In this document: piece by piece, positions 9,758 to 21,344 of the stretch | Layout: each line of letters opens with the position of its first letter | Position numbering within the stretch: position 1 is the first letter of the stretch | NCBI GenBank assembly: GCA_037044905.1 | Contig: JBAOKB010000067.1 | Span: 1 to 55,462 of the forward strand | Source of the DNA: Hortaea werneckii | Taxonomy: Eukaryota > Ascomycota > Dothideomycetes > Mycosphaerellales > Teratosphaeriaceae | DNA: 55,462 nucleotides | Reading direction: 5' to 3' | Notes under the pieces: generated by a model | What the model saw: only the letters and a program-made list of their open reading frames with translations | What the model was told of the DNA's origin: nothing | Databases searched by the model: none | Position numbers and translations under genes: made by a program

Positions 9758-11557
9758 ATGACAACTGACTGTGTGGCGAGCCAGAATGCTGAACATCAAT
9801 GTCCATTCTCAGTCTTTAATGAGGAAGCTAGGACAAGAATAAAGCTACCAAAGAAGCTTATTGTCTGCTGCGATGGCACGTGGATGGACTCTGATAATGG
9901 CTGGGTCAAGGAGAAATGGGGTCAACCTGGCCATCTCCAAAATCCTACCAACGTAACCCGAATAGTCAGGGCTATCGCGTCCGAAGACAAAGCACATCAT
10001 CCGCAGATCGTATACTATCAGGCTGGAGTTGGAACTGGGATCGGCCTATACAACCAACTAGTCGGCGGCGGCACTGGTCTTGGACTTGCAGAGAATGTTC
10101 GAGAGGCGTACGCCTTCATTGCTAGCAACTACGCAGAGCATGACCGGCTGGTCCCCAACGACTCCATCTTCTTGGTCGGGTTCTCAAGAGGCGCATACAC
10201 TGCGCGCACCCTTGGTGGCTTTATATGCGCAATGGGCGTCCTGAAACGACATGCGATGCCGCATTTCTATGAGATTTTCGAGGACTGGAACCGTGCTGGA
10301 GATCCGCATTACGAGCCGATGTTCTTCAAAAGCTACTTCAAGCATCACAAGGACGTTGAGCCTATCTGGCCAAGCGAAAGACTGGCCAAGTCTAAGAAGC
10401 ACAGGGATGCTTACTTACAGGAGTACTTCCAGATGCTTCAGAATCTCAACATGACACAGAGAGCTAGCATCAACTGTATTGGGGTATGGGATACTGTTGG
10501 TGCTCTCGGGATTCCCGTAAATCCAGTATTTCAGCGCCTCTTTCCATTCCTGCCATCTTTTGTACGGACTTATCGATGGTTTGACACCCGGTTGGACAGC
10601 CTTGTGAAGAATGCGTTTCACGCCTTAGCACTTGACGAACGTCGATTTCCCTATTATCCAGCCATGTGGGAGCGCACCCCGGGTTGTACTTCAAACCTTC
10701 AGCAGGTTTGGTTTCCAGGTGCTCACAGTAACATTGGCGGCTCTTACGAAGATGCCGGTATAGCCAACATCACACTCGCTTGGATGATGGACCAACTGGC
10801 GGGAAATACTATGAAGCACCCTGAGGAATTTAGGCATCATGACTGGATCCAGTTCGACGATGAGCTGCTTGATACGTGGTACGACTGTGCGAGTGATTGG
10901 GTGGAGGATCATAAAGACTCCTCATACAAAGGCTGGGCTAGGGGAAAGATCTACGACTCCAATACCTTTCCGCAATCGCTTGCAGGGCAAAAGACGAGGC
11001 TTCCCGGTCGATATCATGGTACTTTCTACGAGAGCGGCAGTGAAGACCCGCATCGTCTGCTGGAGGAAACGAATGAGTACATTCATTCGTCTGTCCGAGC
11101 GCGGATTGACATGGGCGGCAACGGTGTTGAAGCGGACTCGAAGAAAGTCTTTCCCAATGGGCTGAGCCTAACTCCCGTCCTCACAAGTCTATGGCGCAGA
11201 CTTACGGGTCGCACCGTGTCTACTTATCAGCCGCAGGACAAAAAGCAGCCGCTACATGGGTGGCGGCTAGAAGACGGCCATAAATCGCACGAACAGCCCA
11301 ATTGGGACATAGACATGTCCCCTGGCGGGTCAACTCACGAGGTGACCTGGGTCTTTGAGGGCGATGGCAAGGTGACGAAACGCACGATGCCAGTGGCAAG
11401 GCTTGGGAGGTACGAGCGGTATTTACTGCAGAAGGACCAGGAGCTTGCGGATAAAATTGAATTTACGAATGCTGGGTGGAAGTGGACGATGAAGGAGGAA
11501 GAACGGCCTCAGAAGCGTGGGCGGACGTGGCCTTTTGCGGATGCTTGTCGCATGTAA
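9758..11557 (+). CDS. DUF2235 alpha/beta hydrolase
   Basis: A 599-residue protein counted from the first ATG at 9758; the frame is open from 9614, but that start would be TTG. The N-terminal KKLIVCCDGTWMDSDNGW and QNPTNVTRIVRAI are the hallmark start of DUF2235 (PF09994), the catalytic fold shared with type VI secretion phospholipase effectors Tle1. The nucleophile elbow GFSRGAYTAR lies near residue 146 with serine as predicted nucleophile. The later WFPGAHSNIGGSYED contains the conserved histidine-serine-x-x-glycine-glycine segment. No signal peptide is visible, so a cytosolic lipase or esterase is the likely role, with unknown substrate. The C-terminal 150 residues are less conserved. Fungal DUF2235 genes are common and some accompany stress or development functions; nothing here shows which. 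Confidence 0.85.
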   Translation: MTTDCVASQNAEHQCPFSVFNEEARTRIKLPKKLIVCCDGTWMDSDNGWVKEKWGQPGHLQNPTNVTRIVRAIASEDKAHHPQIVYYQAGVGTGIGLYNQLVGGGTGLGLAENVREAYAFIASNYAEHDRLVPNDSIFLVGFSRGAYTARTLGGFICAMGVLKRHAMPHFYEIFEDWNRAGDPHYEPMFFKSYFKHHKDVEPIWPSERLAKSKKHRDAYLQEYFQMLQNLNMTQRASINCIGVWDTVGALGIPVNPVFQRLFPFLPSFVRTYRWFDTRLDSLVKNAFHALALDERRFPYYPAMWERTPGCTSNLQQVWFPGAHSNIGGSYEDAGIANITLAWMMDQLAGNTMKHPEEFRHHDWIQFDDELLDTWYDCASDWVEDHKDSSYKGWARGKIYDSNTFPQSLAGQKTRLPGRYHGTFYESGSEDPHRLLEETNEYIHSSVRARIDMGGNGVEADSKKVFPNGLSLTPVLTSLWRRLTGRTVSTYQPQDKKQPLHGWRLEDGHKSHEQPNWDIDMSPGGSTHEVTWVFEGDGKVTKRTMPVARLGRYERYLLQKDQELADKIEFTNAGWKWTMKEEERPQKRGRTWPFADACRM

Positions 11558-11927
11558 TGTGCATTAACCTGGCCTTAGTGACGGGAACCATAAAATCATG
11601 CAGCAAGTGTAGTATTTTGTTTGTTCTTTGCCCAAGTACCCTGCAGATGTTAGTGTGCGAAAGAGGCAGTTTGATGGTGCCTCCATAAATTTCACATGAT
11701 TGATTGTTCAAAGCTGAACAAGATATTTGACCTATCTTTACAGATATAACCTTTGATTGGTCGAAGCGGGATTAATTCACTCGTAAGTCGTCTATATTAG
11801 GTCTAGCGTATCGTTAGCTCGCTACTGCCACAACGCAGGAGGCATCTCAAAACGAGAACATGCCACTCTGTAGCGACATCAAAAGAGTATAGTTGTTGGC
11901 AACAGGAACGAGCGTATTTCGGTCAAT
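11558..11927. other. Intergenic spacer and prefoldin promoter
   Basis: A relatively AT-rich spacer of 370 bp. I see no gene; it probably contains the end of the DUF2235 transcript and the promoter of prefoldin subunit 4. Confidence 0.5.
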
Positions 11928-12507
11928 ATGCTTTCCCGTCGCATGGTAAGGGACTGCGTCTTACGTTCGCCGAAAGCTTCGCTGACCAAATCAGCTCTCG
12001 CACGAGGAAGAGGCTCAGATTGGTGAGGAGAAGGAAGTCCGCAAGGAAGATCAGGATCGCATCAACCGCTTCAGCAGACTGCACAATCGCGTGAGAGGTT
12101 TTGAAGAAGAGCTTAAAGCCAAGGAGGTGTGTTCGGGTCAATGCCTCCATTTGGCGTGATCATGGTTGCTAATTGAACGTTTACAGAAAGAGAAAGAAGA
12201 TCTGGAAGAGATCTCAAATGAGCTAGAGCTCGCTGACGAGGAAGACAAGGTGCCGTATGATGCGACCTCGCTCTCGACTATCATCGAGACGTAGATGGCT
12301 GACATTATCAAAAGATACAAAATTGGCGACACGTTCTTTTCTATGCCGGTTCCAGAAGTCCAAGACTTGCTTTCGAAATCCGTTGAAAAGATCAACGAAG
12401 ATGTTTCTTCCCTTGAAGAGAAGCTAGGTGGACTCCGAGAGGAAATGCAGGGGCTCAAGGCAGCTCTTTATGGCCGCTTTGGGAAGAGCATCAACTTGGA
12501 AGCATAA
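11928..12507 (+). CDS. GIM3: Prefoldin subunit 4 (four exons)
   Basis: Beta-type subunit of the hexameric prefoldin chaperone, which passes nascent actin and tubulin to the CCT chaperonin in the cytosol. Exons are 11928-11945 (18 nt), 11995-12126, 12187-12254 and 12315-12507, giving exactly 136 residues, the usual length. The joins restore family sequence: MLSRRM then LSHEEEAQIGEE, INRFSRLHNR, KEKEDLEEISNELELADEE, KVPYKIGDTFF at the last junction, and the C-terminal LYGRFGKSINLEA. N- and C-terminal coiled coils flank the central hairpin. The third intron (60 bp) begins GTATGA, contains an in-frame stop and has a CTGAC branch site close to the AAAG acceptor. Retention of that intron would truncate the protein. 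Confidence 0.95.
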
Positions 12508-13016
12508 GAGCTACCACGCCAGCAATCCATGGCTCAGAGTGTGCTAAAGCTATCTTGCAAAGCAATGGATTCCATTCATTGCGTCTGGGAGTTGGATTCC
12601 AACGGTGTGGCACAGCTCCTTTTCAACAAGATGCGAACAGAGTCGACAAAACGACCCTGCTGGACCTTCCCAAAACCCTCCGAAGGGCGACGAGCAGATG
12701 CGGTATCCTGACGACAAGCTATACGCGTAACTACTAGTGTCATTCGGCAGCAATATGCAAAGATATGCAGCTCGGCTGAGAGCCGCAGGTGTGTCTGGGA
12801 ACGTCAAGAACTGCAATTGTGCCGATACCCGGCTCCCAAGCTTTCGGACTTTTGCAATGACTGGAAACTAAACACCTTTTTCAATCTACACAGAACTCGG
12901 TCGTCTCTCTTTATTTCAGTTTCAAACGAGTCAAAACTTTCTGTTCGCGATCCCTCGCCGTTTTCTTTGGACTCCGATTGGCGATTCTATGTCGTCCAGA
13001 ATTGACCAAAGTACGG
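12508..13016. other. Intergenic, no gene seen
   Basis: About 500 bp between prefoldin and the transporter. Short frames present here lack family signal. The transporter frame is open from 12978, but only from a TTG codon. Confidence 0.5.
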
Positions 13017-14989
13017 ATGGCAGCGCCAAGCGACGAGGGGCAAAATCCAGCTCTACCCGAGGTTAGTCACGGGGGAGCTACTCGTCCACCATCGGCCTTC
13101 CAGCTACACGCAGACGACGTTGGCAATCAGGTCGAATTAGAGAAGCCCAAAACGTCGAGAGTAAATTCGTCTTCGCCCTCGCCATGTCCCAGCGAACACC
13201 AGGATCCCGAACGAGTAATCGTCTCGTTCGACGATGGCGATCCTATGAACCCCTACAATTTCTCGCAACCTAAAAAGCTATTCATCGTCGTCACTTGCAT
13301 GGTCCTTGTCATGAACTCTACCATTGGTAGCAGTATCGCGTCGGGCATCTCTGAGCCCACACAGGAGTATTTTGGGATATCGAATGACCAGCTGCTCGTT
13401 CTTCCCATATCAATCTACCTGATCGGATATGTCATAGGACCTTTAGTATTCGCAGTAGGCCTTTTCGCTACTCCAGTACGTATGTGATGTTGCTGATATT
13501 CTTCAGCCTTTATCCGAATCGTATGGCAGGAAACCAGTCCTAATTGCCACTTTTGTCGTCTTCACTGCTTTTACGCTGGGAACGGCACTGGCACCGACCT
13601 TTGCAGGTCTTGTCATTATGCGCTTGCTTGCCGGGATTGGGGCTTCGACGTGAGTTCGCAGACCGTTGTGAATCTGTCAGGCGAGCACTCCTTCTGACCG
13701 CAACTCCAGGCCTATATCGGTTATTGGTGGTGTGTACGCAGACATTTACAACACCCGGAAAGCCCGCGGATTGGTCATCACCATCTTCATGGCTGCGACG
13801 ACCTGGGGCCCTTTGATTGGACCCATAGCGTCGGGTTATGTTGCCCCAGTGTCGTGGAGATGGGCATACTGGGTCAGCCTCATCGTGGCTGGAACTACAT
13901 GGCCGTTCTTGATCCTCATGCCGGAGACGTATGGCCCGATCGTACTGAGACGCAAAGCGAGATATCTTCGGGAAAAACAAGGCGATGCCAACGTGGTGGC
14001 GCCTGTTGAATTGCAGAAGCAAGACCTAAGAGAGCTCGTGGTTGTGGTGTTGACAAGACCGATCCGCATGTTCCTCTTTGAAGCGATCGTGACGACTACA
14101 TGCCTGTACTTGTCCGTGGTATATGCCATCTTCTATAGTGAGTGAAAATAAGTGTCGATCATGAAGCGAGCAATGCTAATCAAGCCTACAGTTTTCTTCC
14201 AAGCTTGTAAGCCAAAGACTCACTGTAGCCGACAACAGACGCTGCTCGGCCTGCTAACTCAGCTTGCTAGATCCGATCATCTTTCGAGGCACTTACGGAT
14301 TCACATCAGGCCAAGTAGGCTTGACCTTCCTTCCCATAGGCGTCGGGTCGATGATAGCTGGCGGCATCTATCTCGTGTGGGATTCCTTCCTAGCTCGCTC
14401 ACAGGCCAAGACGCCTGCTCCTGCCTGGACGCAGATTGAAGAATACATTCGCTTACCGCTGGCCTGCCTCGGTGGTCCTCTCTTTGTCGTCTCCCTCTTC
14501 TGGCTGGGGTGGACAGCGCGAGTCTCTATACACTGGATCGTCCCGATTTTATCTGCACTCCCATTTGGCCTAGGCTTTCTGCTCATATTCATGGGCGAGC
14601 TGAATTACCTTGTGGATGCGTACGAAGTGTAGGTGTTGACACGAGGGGCTTAGCGAGGGTGCTTGCTAACAGGGATGGCCAGGTACGCTGCAAGTGCGAT
14701 GGGAGCAGCTTCCTGCTCACGAAGCCTTTTTGGAGTTGTTCTGCCTTTTGCGGCCAAGCCGATGTATAACGACCTGGGTGTGGCGTGGGCATGCAGTCTT
14801 CTGGGCTTCTTAAGCCTTTTGATGAGCGCAATCCCGTTTGTCTTTATTAAGTTTGGTGATCGGATACGAGCGAATAGTAAGTTTTGTCGGGAGCTTAAAC
14901 AGAAGAAGGACGAAGAAGAGCGTGCGAAGCATGGGAGTGCTCAACAGTCCCTTCATGCCATGGAGAGTAAGCATGAGGAAGGCGTGTAG
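13017..14989 (+). CDS. MFS transporter, DHA1-like (six exons)
   Basis: Major facilitator membrane protein of 562 residues, probably a proton antiporter for drugs or small metabolites at the plasma membrane. Exons are 13017-13454, 13507-13649, 13710-14137, 14192-14206, 14271-14628 and 14683-14989; the total closes in frame. The 120-residue hydrophilic N-terminus ends DPMNPYNFSQPKK, a typical prelude to the first helix in this family. The junctions restore GPLVFAPLSESYGRKPVL, which is the loop 2-3 motif A, then GASTPISVIGG, IFYIFFQAYPIIFRG and DAYEVYAASAMGA. Twelve hydrophobic segments are plausible. Exon 4 is a microexon of 15 nt between introns of 54 and 64 bp. The first intron donor is GTAGGC, weaker than the others. 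Substrate cannot be told from the sequence. Confidence 0.88.
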
Positions 14990-16409
14990 AAATGGTCGGC
15001 AGGCATTAACTGGCATTGCGAAGCGTTCGGCTTTACTCTAGAGGACATCAATCTTACCAAGAAGCATTGTTTCCACACATTAGCATGAGAGTTTCATGCG
15101 CGCATAGACCGAAACGTGCAACACACACTGTGATCAGACATTCGCACAAAGGATGAGCATCGCTACAGTAGTTGATAACTCCTGATTATTGCGTCCAAAG
15201 GAGAAGCTCACCATTCAGCCAGCCCAATAGCACCGATCTGATATGCAGCTTTATTTCCGGAGGGATTACCTCAATAGGAAGTATTGGGGGATGCCTTTGT
15301 AAGCATTGAACACCCGTCGAAGATAGGGATGAGAAGCGATTGCCCGTTGGAGGAAAGCATCTACCGTAGGCTTCGTGATAATGGGTCGCTGTCATTGCCT
15401 CCAACTACAACCTAGGTAAGCAGCTTATCGAATGGAGAGACAGTGTGGGCCTGTACCTGGTTCGAGATGCCCCTAAGAGTTTGCGCCATAAAGCCAGAAT
15501 TGTTCAGAATTGCGGGCGTTCATTGGCCGTCTTTAATGCGATATCCTGTTGGAGAAGGAGGAGGGCGAATCGTCATTGGCTACCAAGCTCCAGACCAGTG
15601 GGGTTGAGCGCTCACTTGGACGCAGGCGCAGATCGATCCAACGGGAGAAGGTATCTCGCTGTATCATTGTCTACACCCAGCCATGTACAGACATACAGGA
15701 TCAGTGGCATGGCGAGCTACTATCGCCTATCCTTTTCTTTAGTCGTTTGATGGCGATTAATAATTCCGGTCAACTATGCTTCACCGTTGCACCATCGAGA
15801 TGAGCACTGCGAGCGCGGGCGTCGGTTGCGTTCCGCTGAGTGGTCAAGGCCATTCCCGCCCGTCGTGGCCATGATAATCGGTTGCCCCCCGCCGCCGGCA
15901 TCATGACCGAGGAATGTTACGGTTCCCTAATGCAAGTTTCGTACCTGACACGGGTCGGCCGCCTGGTGTCGCTAGCTTCTGGGCCAATTGCCGTGCCTTG
16001 GGAGGCTTGCCTGGTAGGGTATGTACGGCTACCTGCAGCTCTGACCTGCATCCCCGGTGCCAGGAGTTGCCATTCTCACCGTCATGACACATGTACATCC
16101 CTTTGCTGCGACTGATGCCTGGAGAAACATCATTTGATCGACATTGTCTACGTACGATTGAGACCCCCCTTCCAACCACCTAGATAGGTTGTCTTGAGGA
16201 TTCGCCCGTCCGGAGCTGGGCTTCAATCCCGGAAGCCAGTGCCCCTCTTGCCCGTGGACCTCACCGGTAAACTACCGATTTGCAAAGAAGGATTTGAGCT
16301 GAGCAACATGCATTGAGCAAGGAGAAGACACTGTCATACAAGGGTTTCCAAAGGAGGAGACACATAGGGTGTGCAGTGGAGCCAAGCAAGAGTAACACAC
16401 ATATTAAAC
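14990..16409. other. Intergenic, no gene seen
   Basis: About 1.4 kb of unassigned DNA. Several short frames occur on both strands, none with recognisable composition. The final 150 bases precede the small first exon of the PHD-finger gene. Confidence 0.5.
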
Positions 16410-18494
16410 ATGGACTTTGAACAAGCGTTTGCTGGGTATATCCTACCTCCCGTAGCACGGTGTTGCAAGAGATGCTCATGATCATGTAGCAATGCCGACT
16501 GGACCTTTCCAAGCCCCACGGCCACTCCTACGACCGCAGCCTTTCCCAATAATGTCTTCCAAACACCCAAAAACTCAACCTTTCCGTCACATTTCCGAGA
16601 TGCCTTCTCTACGCCGCAGATCCCCGGCTATACTACACCTCAGCAACATCAGCCTGCTTCGATGACGCCTGGCCATAGACCACAGAGCTCTTCAGAAACA
16701 CTACGATCGAACTTCTACGCAAACGTCCACGCCGGGCACCCTCCAGTGCAACATACACCCCAATACAAGACCGGGCCTCCCGCATTCAGCCCTGTGCAGC
16801 AACAACAGGGCATACACTTTTCACCATCAATGCAGCCTGGAATGCACTACCCGTCTGAGTTCACACAGACACAAACGCCGCCCCCCACCCGCGATACATC
16901 TGCCAAGAAGCCACAACACACAGAGGTTGCTTTTGGGACACCTTCTACCATTGCTTCAAGGCGGTTTACAACTCCACAACAACCCGCGAATAGTCACGAT
17001 TCTGTAGCCCAGCAAGCACCGCTACATTTCCCGCAACTGCAACTCTCTCCTGAGCTGTACAACTTCGCCAATTTAGGGCCTGCTTCAGCACCAGTCATGC
17101 CACAATCTCAGCTCTTTTGGGACCAGATGGGCAATCCACCAGCAACATTTCCGGAGCAAGTGTCTTTTGAGGACCCGTTTGCTTCCAATGCAATGCCAAG
17201 CGGGTTTCCTCAACAAGCACCGCCTCCCCCCAGCTGCCAACCTGCCGTATTTCAAACGCCAGGGATGGCCACGTTCCCAGTGCAGGCTCCCCAGCGACCA
17301 GCAACGGCAGTCCCAACAAGCAATTTCGCGAATACGCAGGCACAACAGGCACCGGCGACCACCACGAGCCTTGATCCCTCCCTAATCTATAGCTCACCTA
17401 TGCGACCCATTGTTCGATCCAGCAGCCGGCAGAACAAGACTAGACAACCTGCACCCGCGGAAGCTGTTGCCTCAGCAACTAAACGGAAAGACAGTGGTCT
17501 CGCTCGTCAAGCTCCACAAGCCCTTGATGCCGAACCTGCCTTCGCCGGGCCTGGTCTCCGCCGAAACAACACGGTAGGGCCTGCACGCCCAAAAAGTTCA
17601 AACTCTTCCAGTAGCGCCTCCGAGAACATGAGCAGAAGCAGCAGCTTTGGTCACGCACCACGCATGTCTTCCCCTCTCAAGCGAATGGGAAGGGCACCCT
17701 TGGGATCAATATCAGAGAAGAAGCCGAAGCAGCGTCCTTCGGTGGTATTGACAGTCGACGAGAATGGCAATGCGCGGACCGAAACAAGGCAATCGCAGGG
17801 CAGTCCGACCAAATCGATCGAAGAACGCTACCCTGGTTTGTTCGACAGTGATACTAGCGATGATGAGTCTGACACGAGCGAACAACCACCGAGCCGCAGC
17901 TCTTCATTCACCTTTGCTAAGACTGAGGATAGAAAGATGAAAGCTGCAAGACTGGATCCACCCGTTGAGAATCTAGAAGGGATAGACTTGCCCCGATCGA
18001 ATTCGAGAGCATCCACCAAGGGCGTCACGCCTTCTAGAGCGGCCATCTCTGCAGCAGCCTCGCTAAGGAGGCAAGGCAGTCTCCGGAGATCTAGCCGTAC
18101 GACTCCGGTCAAGCGAAATCCGATGACAAGGTCCGCCAGCTCACTGATCGATACTTGTCCAATGGACATGTCGGGGATGCAACTGCAGTCTTTCGATTCT
18201 TCGAGCCCTACTTCCGGTCTAGACTTGCACGGCAAGCCTATGAGTACGGCATCGTACGACCACCAATCGGCAGCTAAGCATCGCCAGCAGCCTCCGCGAC
18301 TACGCTCAGCGTTTCCAATACAGGAAAGTCCGTCAATCCGATGCGTATGTGGAGTTCCCCACGACCGTGGACAGCTTATGGTGCAATGCTCCTCATGCAC
18401 CCAGTTCCTACACATGCCTTGCACAGGCTTAGATGGCAGCCGCATCCCCGCCGGCTTTGTCTGCTTTATCTGCGAGAGGCCTCGTCGAAGATGA
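16410..18494 (+). CDS. PHD-finger protein (two exons)
   Basis: Probable nuclear chromatin reader of 676 residues. I infer a short first exon 16410-16435 (MDFEQAFAG) and an intron 16436-16489 (GTATAT...ATGTAG). The joined frame then reads NADWTFPSPTATP without interruption into the long second exon. Starting at the later ATG at 16662 would give 610 residues and drop this plausible N-terminus. Most of the protein is disordered and rich in Pro, Gln and Ser. An acidic patch (FDSDTSDDESDTSE) lies near residue 455. At the C-terminus is a single PHD zinc finger: CVCG, then CSSC, FLHMPC and CFIC. This fits the C4HC3 pattern with the CxC start seen in Cti6/Set3-type fingers. Histone H3 tail binding is likely from the family, but unproven. 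Confidence 0.82.
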
Positions 18495-18886
18495 TGAACG
18501 ACCATAGCACACTTGATGGCAGGCCAGAGTTGCTTTTCGGTCGGCTCATGTATTTGTACGTTGTTTTGGTTTTGCCAGCAGATTTTTCTGATTACAACAC
18601 TCGAGCGGTTTGAAGCTATGCATGCTTTGAATGTGGGATTGTCAAGCCCGCTGCGAGACAATGCGTGCTTGATGGGCTGGATAGCGAGACAGCTGACAAA
18701 GCCCTTTGTTGCATTGTATTCGAGACATGCATATGTAGAACACCAAGTCTATGAAAGCATTGCCAACAGCACGACCTGTCTCACGTCTCCAACACTTTCT
18801 CGCACTGTAGACCAGTGTTGACCTCATTCAGTATCCTGGCTCCCCACCAAAAGACTTGTGAGTCTCACTGGCCGCACACAGCCACT
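18495..18886. other. Intergenic spacer
   Basis: About 390 bp between two same-strand genes, with no coding signal seen. The following open frame starts at 18815 only with a GTG. Confidence 0.5.
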
Positions 18887-20479
18887 ATGCCCAACCAATC
18901 GAACCTAGGCACCTTCACGGCTCTATACTCGGGCCCTCATACCTCCCACCGCAAGAACTTCCCACCGGTGGAATACCGCGATCTCAACCGCGCAGACATT
19001 TCCCTCTTGGCCCCAATCCTCGCCGTGGATCCTACTAATCCAAACTTCCCGGGCCAAACGACCAAGCATCAAGTCTCCCAACTCCCTTCTCATCTCCTAG
19101 CTACAATTCCCTGGCTCAGCACCTTCTGCCCGGTCCATCGAAAGCTAAACTCGCTCCCCATTATCAGTCTTTGGAACGCGATCCGGAACGAAGTCTTACA
19201 TGAACTGGCTTCTACATGGACGAACGTGGATCTAAGTCCCGCGCACGCCCATTTTATCGATCGTGTGCGACACTTCCCTCGCTTCGACCAAAAGGTTTCT
19301 AAACGATGCTGTGCCGCTTGCTCGCTGGCGAGTATGGCGGGAGATAATGATCTCCTGATCGCGGTCGGTGCGCTGATGTTGGCTACTTTGTCCCGGAGGA
19401 ATTGGAAGAAGAGCAAACGGGTTTTGTTTCTGCAGGTTTTGCTAAGTGGGCGGACGTCGGCGTCGCATGCTGAGGGCCCGGTGGTGAAGATGTTGCAGCT
19501 TGCGGCTGAGTGGAGGGAGATGCGGTGCTGTTTCTGGGAGTCGAGGCATGGTGAGGTGGGGCAGGGGTGGGGTGATGGGGCGGTGGTTGGCGGTTGTCCC
19601 AGACGGCCTAATAGGGATACTCGACAGGAGGACCATGTTGCTGTGGTTTTGGATGGCGTTGGTGACAACGATGGAAGTGCTGGCCCAGCACACCACCCCG
19701 AGCGCTCTGGAGACCACCGTGACGGCACATGGAACGTCGAAGACACTTCTCAATATCGAGTCATGTCTAGGCCACCGGCGGTACCCGCAAAACCTACGCC
19801 CTATCCCAGCCCCGATCCGTCTCGCCATGAAGATCTCCCGCCCAATCCAGGCGCCCCATCTTCCATCTACTCGGTCGATGAAGCCGAAGTTGCAACACCT
19901 GTCGACGCCAGCCGCCCTCCACTTCCAACTTCAGCTGCAGCTGCCCGCACTCACAGCCCATCATCGTCAAGAGAAGCACCCCCATCCATCTGCGGCGAAA
20001 GCACCATCATAAACCTCTACCGCCACTCCATCTTCCCGCCATCCCCAGCACCTTCCTCTTCTCCCCCTTCCTCCGTACATCCTCCCGCCAACCCTTCTCC
20101 CCCTACCCAAGAAACCCAGCACGTCGAGTCCTCCAACAAACCCCGACATAGCCTCGCACCTATCTGGATCCCGCGGCCGTACTACTACTACGGAGGCGGC
20201 AGAGGCGAAGCAGGCGGGGAAGAAGGGGATGATGAAGACCCAGCTCCTCCTGTGACCAGCGCTCTCTGGCGAAGAAGGACTGGACGGTTCAACAGCATCC
20301 CCCACTCACCGCCGGGTTTGGGAGTGGGATCGGGGGAAAGGGTCGAGGGATTGGGAGATTACGATGGGGATGCTGCGGCTGTGGGGGAGGAGACGGACGT
20401 AAGGGAGGGAGATTTTGTCGCGGGCGCCAAGGCGGATGCGTGTTGGGTTCCTGGGATGGTTGATGGGAGGTGGATTTGA
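18887..20479 (+). CDS. Unrecognised Pro/Ser-rich protein, model uncertain
   Basis: I do not recognise this gene. One frame stays open for 530 codons from the ATG at 18887 (MPNQSNLGTFTALY). The first 210 residues look folded, with alternating hydrophobic helices, and include KRCCAACSLASMAG and a possible hydrophobic helix LLIAVGALMLATL. Residues about 330-530 are low-complexity and Pro/Ser/Gly-rich, with a YYYYGGG run, and are probably disordered. The middle (about 19550-19770) has poor composition in this frame. Meanwhile a neighbouring frame there encodes a hydrophobic stretch (MLLWFWMALVTTMEVLAQ). An unseen intron, two adjacent genes, or a frameshift are therefore all possible. No function is proposed. 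Confidence 0.5.
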   Translation: MPNQSNLGTFTALYSGPHTSHRKNFPPVEYRDLNRADISLLAPILAVDPTNPNFPGQTTKHQVSQLPSHLLATIPWLSTFCPVHRKLNSLPIISLWNAIRNEVLHELASTWTNVDLSPAHAHFIDRVRHFPRFDQKVSKRCCAACSLASMAGDNDLLIAVGALMLATLSRRNWKKSKRVLFLQVLLSGRTSASHAEGPVVKMLQLAAEWREMRCCFWESRHGEVGQGWGDGAVVGGCPRRPNRDTRQEDHVAVVLDGVGDNDGSAGPAHHPERSGDHRDGTWNVEDTSQYRVMSRPPAVPAKPTPYPSPDPSRHEDLPPNPGAPSSIYSVDEAEVATPVDASRPPLPTSAAAARTHSPSSSREAPPSICGESTIINLYRHSIFPPSPAPSSSPPSSVHPPANPSPPTQETQHVESSNKPRHSLAPIWIPRPYYYYGGGRGEAGGEEGDDEDPAPPVTSALWRRRTGRFNSIPHSPPGLGVGSGERVEGLGDYDGDAAAVGEETDVREGDFVAGAKADACWVPGMVDGRWI

Positions 20480-21344
20480 GGAAGTCGGGGTAAAAAAAAA
20501 AGGGGGCACAAGATTGTTATTTGGGACGGAGGGGGAGCAGGTTTGTACTCCTGGAATCTTGGTTCTGCTGTTCATTTCTTCGATTGGTTTTCCCTCGACT
20601 GAGCAGGATGATCCGTAAGGAGGAAGGCCGAATGCAATTATACATATCCATTTTTCCCCTTTTCCTCTCACCTTCGTCTTCTCCCCTCCTTTTAACCTCG
20701 TACTGCTCTTTGGCTTTCCAAACAGAATGCTATTGTGATCCCTTCTAACTTTTCCATCCCGTATAGATGAACGTACATACACGTATAGATACGGCGAAGA
20801 AGAGGAAAATGGCGAAGGTAGGAAGGAGCCTATAAGTCTCGTGCACCCCCAATCCCCTCCCCCTTACGACATTTAAATAAAAAGAATCGATAGAGAGATT
20901 CTCAAGGGATTACACAGGCTAGTAAGGATCCCTCTTCATTTCCGTTCATCATCTTGTAAGGCACGGGAATTTCTTGAACCAGAAGCAACACCTGCTGCCT
21001 CCTTTCGTCCATACCCAATTAAGGGGGAGAAAGATAATGATAGAGAGGAAAAAGAAAAGGGGAGAGAGAAAGAAGGGGGTCAAAAATGGATTGCCAAGTG
21101 GGGGCTAAAATAATCTACAAAGCGAATGTGTAGCCCCCCTGAAAGAAGAAGAAGAAGAAGTCCTTTCCGGTGTATTTCATTACCCATTACAAAAATATCC
21201 GTGTTCCCTCCCTCCTGCTCTTTCTCTCTCCTTGTCCTCAAATCTTCTTTCCAAAAAAAGAAGTAGAGTGGATTAGAAAGGGAAGAAAAGACATCCTTAA
21301 CCCTCATCCTCCGGATCACAAAAAGTAGAAAGAACGAAGAATCA
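20480..21344. other. Convergent intergenic, low-complexity
   Basis: The stretch between two converging genes is dominated by purine- or pyrimidine-rich runs, including A10 at about 20492 and GAAGAAGAAG near 21150. These are typical of fungal 3' flanks. I see no gene. Confidence 0.55.

Noticed and set aside
16410..18494. Starting the PHD-finger protein at the ATG at 16662
   Set aside because: The upstream sequence reads as continuous plausible protein to a valid acceptor, so I prefer a short first exon.
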